Shown here: piece by piece, positions 6,301-6,778 of the stretch
Layout of the letters: each line of letters opens with the position of its first letter
How positions within the stretch are numbered: the stretch's first letter is position 1
NCBI GenBank assembly: GCA_021205255.1
Contig: JAJPXW010000201.1
Location: 1-6,778 of the forward strand
Source of the DNA: Burkholderiales bacterium
Lineage (GTDB): Bacteria; Pseudomonadota; Gammaproteobacteria; Burkholderiales; Burkholderiaceae_F
Direction of reading: 5' to 3'
DNA length: 6,778 nt
The notes under the pieces: generated by a model
Databases searched by the model: none
Seen by the model: the letters and a program-made list of their open reading frames with translations, nothing else
Told to the model about the DNA's origin: nothing
Translations under genes and position numbers: made by a program

Positions 6301-6778
6301 TGGACTTATCCACGACAAGCCATCTTTAATTCTTCAAATCATCAGTGGAACTTCATGATCAATGCTGGGTACGAAAAGGACTTTATGCCTTTCATATTTG
6401 GTGTTAATGCCAGTTACTTGTATTCGAAGAACAAACTAAAAGGCACGCTTCCAGCTTCTATGCAGATGGGTAGACTAACTTCTGATCTTCCTGCGCATAT
6501 ATTAAGTTTGGGAGCAAATGTGGGTGTTAGGCCCTTCGAAAGCGTAACTATCGGACTTAAGCCTGCGTTGCGGTATTTCATTCCAGAAACCGAGTCTATT
6601 TATATCGGTGGGAAGAAAGCTTTCAACTCTGATATCCGAAGCCAGACATTTGTAGATCTACCAATTTACGCAAGCTTTAAAGGCAAGGTCGGTAGGCTTG
6701 GTAATGCAGATGTGTATTTAAGTTCGAATCTTGAAATGGCTGCTAGGGTCGGTCAACGCAACGATCGTTGGGGTTTAT
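3319..6778 (+). CDS. Autotransporter (type V secretion) outer-membrane beta-barrel protein, partial at 3' end
   Basis: The frame is open from ATG 3319 to the window edge, 1153 complete codons with no stop. AAGG (3309-3312) six bases upstream supports the start. Residues 1-27 form a Sec signal peptide (basic Arg6/Lys9, hydrophobic CLLTLAIAMCF, likely cleavage VFA|QT). The passenger (about 28-870) is secreted; it is rich in Asn, Ser, Thr and Gly. From about 440 onward it shows parallel beta-helix-like strands, such as NKGALNFLSGSDV (534-546) and EEGKTEFKEGSDV (555-567), offset by 21 residues. A helical linker (about 872-930, AGAQFLARADSTSF then IKNKMIGQATQISRMLG) leads into the translocator barrel (from about 935), with alternating amphipathic strands such as HAIFGGINYDFLLSKY. 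The mature part contains no cysteine, as is common in autotransporters. The barrel should need some tens of further residues ending in an aromatic, beyond the window. No protease triad or named adhesin is evident; an adhesin or surface role is a guess. Confidence 0.9.
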   Translation, partial: MPPAARGEKCLLTLAIAMCFNGSSVFAQTNDSVLSEDLSSIFNSIPVFKELETNDPIIFFEDLNGGTPVYTSDAGWNLSKIFKNYEKYIDASSTLNFAFIQANSGDHAFQLTDYTDDFFEFKVEPALNVWMTAIAEGFFEGNADGSTNSAFELSPNTDKSGASRLTTVEFLNQVNLNYIAEGNGSRAISIGGNQDSTNISVTFDKDLSVRGQFNGKENTLLYLGAGTSTIFDGNTTLIGESQYSVSGIYFHAMTKEETIPKLYVSGNLVISADNVLEGNGIVIVKYKETDWPRWSVLHGSLDNFTGTWNQTGGYLYVDGKINTKQQWTLSNVWLITDSENALSISFDKWDPTSEESKTQKAVFGDGILTGLTLTDPILSLDYLVEAANAYTGTQLVFKGEVYAGNNAYSYIKLNNLDNLYSITSNLVLSSVTLDLDGKSELIDKSIHIGAVKGDGSSDLTLTGTELTLYRTGIERPVTNGIPQVNVGENSTLNLLGDPAGTEASWALLESTVEINPLGTMNLDGTAHITGDITNKGALNFLSGSDVAFFSNLIQEEGKTEFKEGSDVRFHSEVQLNGGELEANGTLTVSTFKQTAGLSDFNGVATISNFELTGSKSRSAFPIATVGTGGTLTTNTLSLSSGNLIVGDGNRKAGRAFLTTDSLSIKENGSLTVSSNGVLIYGNSPSEYETITDDTTKEYYLVPSNIVNIAKQYGGDQGAILGVNKQIDLGQISGLVIGGSSIAVAAEDSISSTPSLRLGEGSTLIISRQLKDPVFTSSNGLNTVSLENGSNLLVLDAHNLGYLTDDNVQILDDYIGSNILTSSAYVDVSAVKNENGWQLVSEFDMGKAASSFLYPTIQTYLYTEYEDFNTDSANAGAQFLARADSTSFMAEGIKNKMIGQATQISRMLGTKLTAYESLNRSIKYLSSELANSVSMKAGDHAIFGGINYDFLLSKYMYSYLGGTGFRSSSQSVDFGILYGVNDSSRVGVGFSASNVWTYPRQAIFNSSNHQWNFMINAGYEKDFMPFIFGVNASYLYSKNKLKGTLPASMQMGRLTSDLPAHILSLGANVGVRPFESVTIGLKPALRYFIPETESIYIGGKKAFNSDIRSQTFVDLPIYASFKGKVGRLGNADVYLSSNLEMAARVGQRNDRWGL
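6121..6778 (+). other. Autotransporter beta-barrel translocator region (partial)
   Basis: Residues 935-1153 show the alternating hydrophobic/polar strands with Gly and aromatic residues typical of the autotransporter beta-domain. Examples are SVDFGILYGVNDSSRVGVGF (971-990), WNFMINAGYEKDFMPFIFGV (1011-1030) and HILSLGANVGVRPFESVTIG (1061-1080). About 219 residues are present against roughly 260-280 in complete domains, so the final strands and stop codon lie past the window. Confidence 0.75.

Overview
The window looks like chromosomal DNA of a Gram-negative proteobacterium. The evidence is a TcdA-type tRNA-modifying enzyme, a UspA-family stress protein, a NIF3/YbgI-family protein, and a very large protein with a signal peptide and an outer-membrane beta-barrel (type V secretion autotransporter). 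The style of the autotransporter, the moderately AT-rich base composition and the betaproteobacterial look of the 140-residue protein suggest a host-associated betaproteobacterium of the Sutterellaceae type (Parasutterella/Sutterella/Turicimonas). That placement is inference from recognition, not from a search.

Layout: all five recognised genes are on the + strand. (1) 51-869 encodes tRNA threonylcarbamoyladenosine dehydratase (tcdA). (2) 870-1500 is a roughly 630-base non-coding stretch with inverted repeats, short direct repeats, one possible 18-codon ORF and a candidate promoter at its end. (3) 1522-1956 encodes a single-domain universal stress protein. (4) 2045-2467 encodes a conserved-looking 140-residue protein of unknown function, preceded by an extended -10 promoter candidate and followed by a clear Rho-independent terminator at 2482-2502. 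(5) 2519-3271 encodes a NIF3/YbgI (DUF34) protein with its metal ligands intact. A promoter candidate for it overlaps the upstream terminator. (6) 3319 to the window end encodes an autotransporter. Its reading frame is open for 1153 codons and runs off the window inside the beta-barrel.

The first four genes look like independent or loosely linked housekeeping and stress functions rather than one pathway. The autotransporter begins 47 bases after the NIF3 stop with no convincing terminator between them, so co-transcription is possible. I see no tRNA, rRNA, CRISPR array, insertion sequence or phage gene. The most interesting material is the autotransporter passenger with an unrecognised N-terminal segment, the terminator/promoter overlap before the NIF3 gene, the unknown 140-residue protein, and the structured gap after tcdA.
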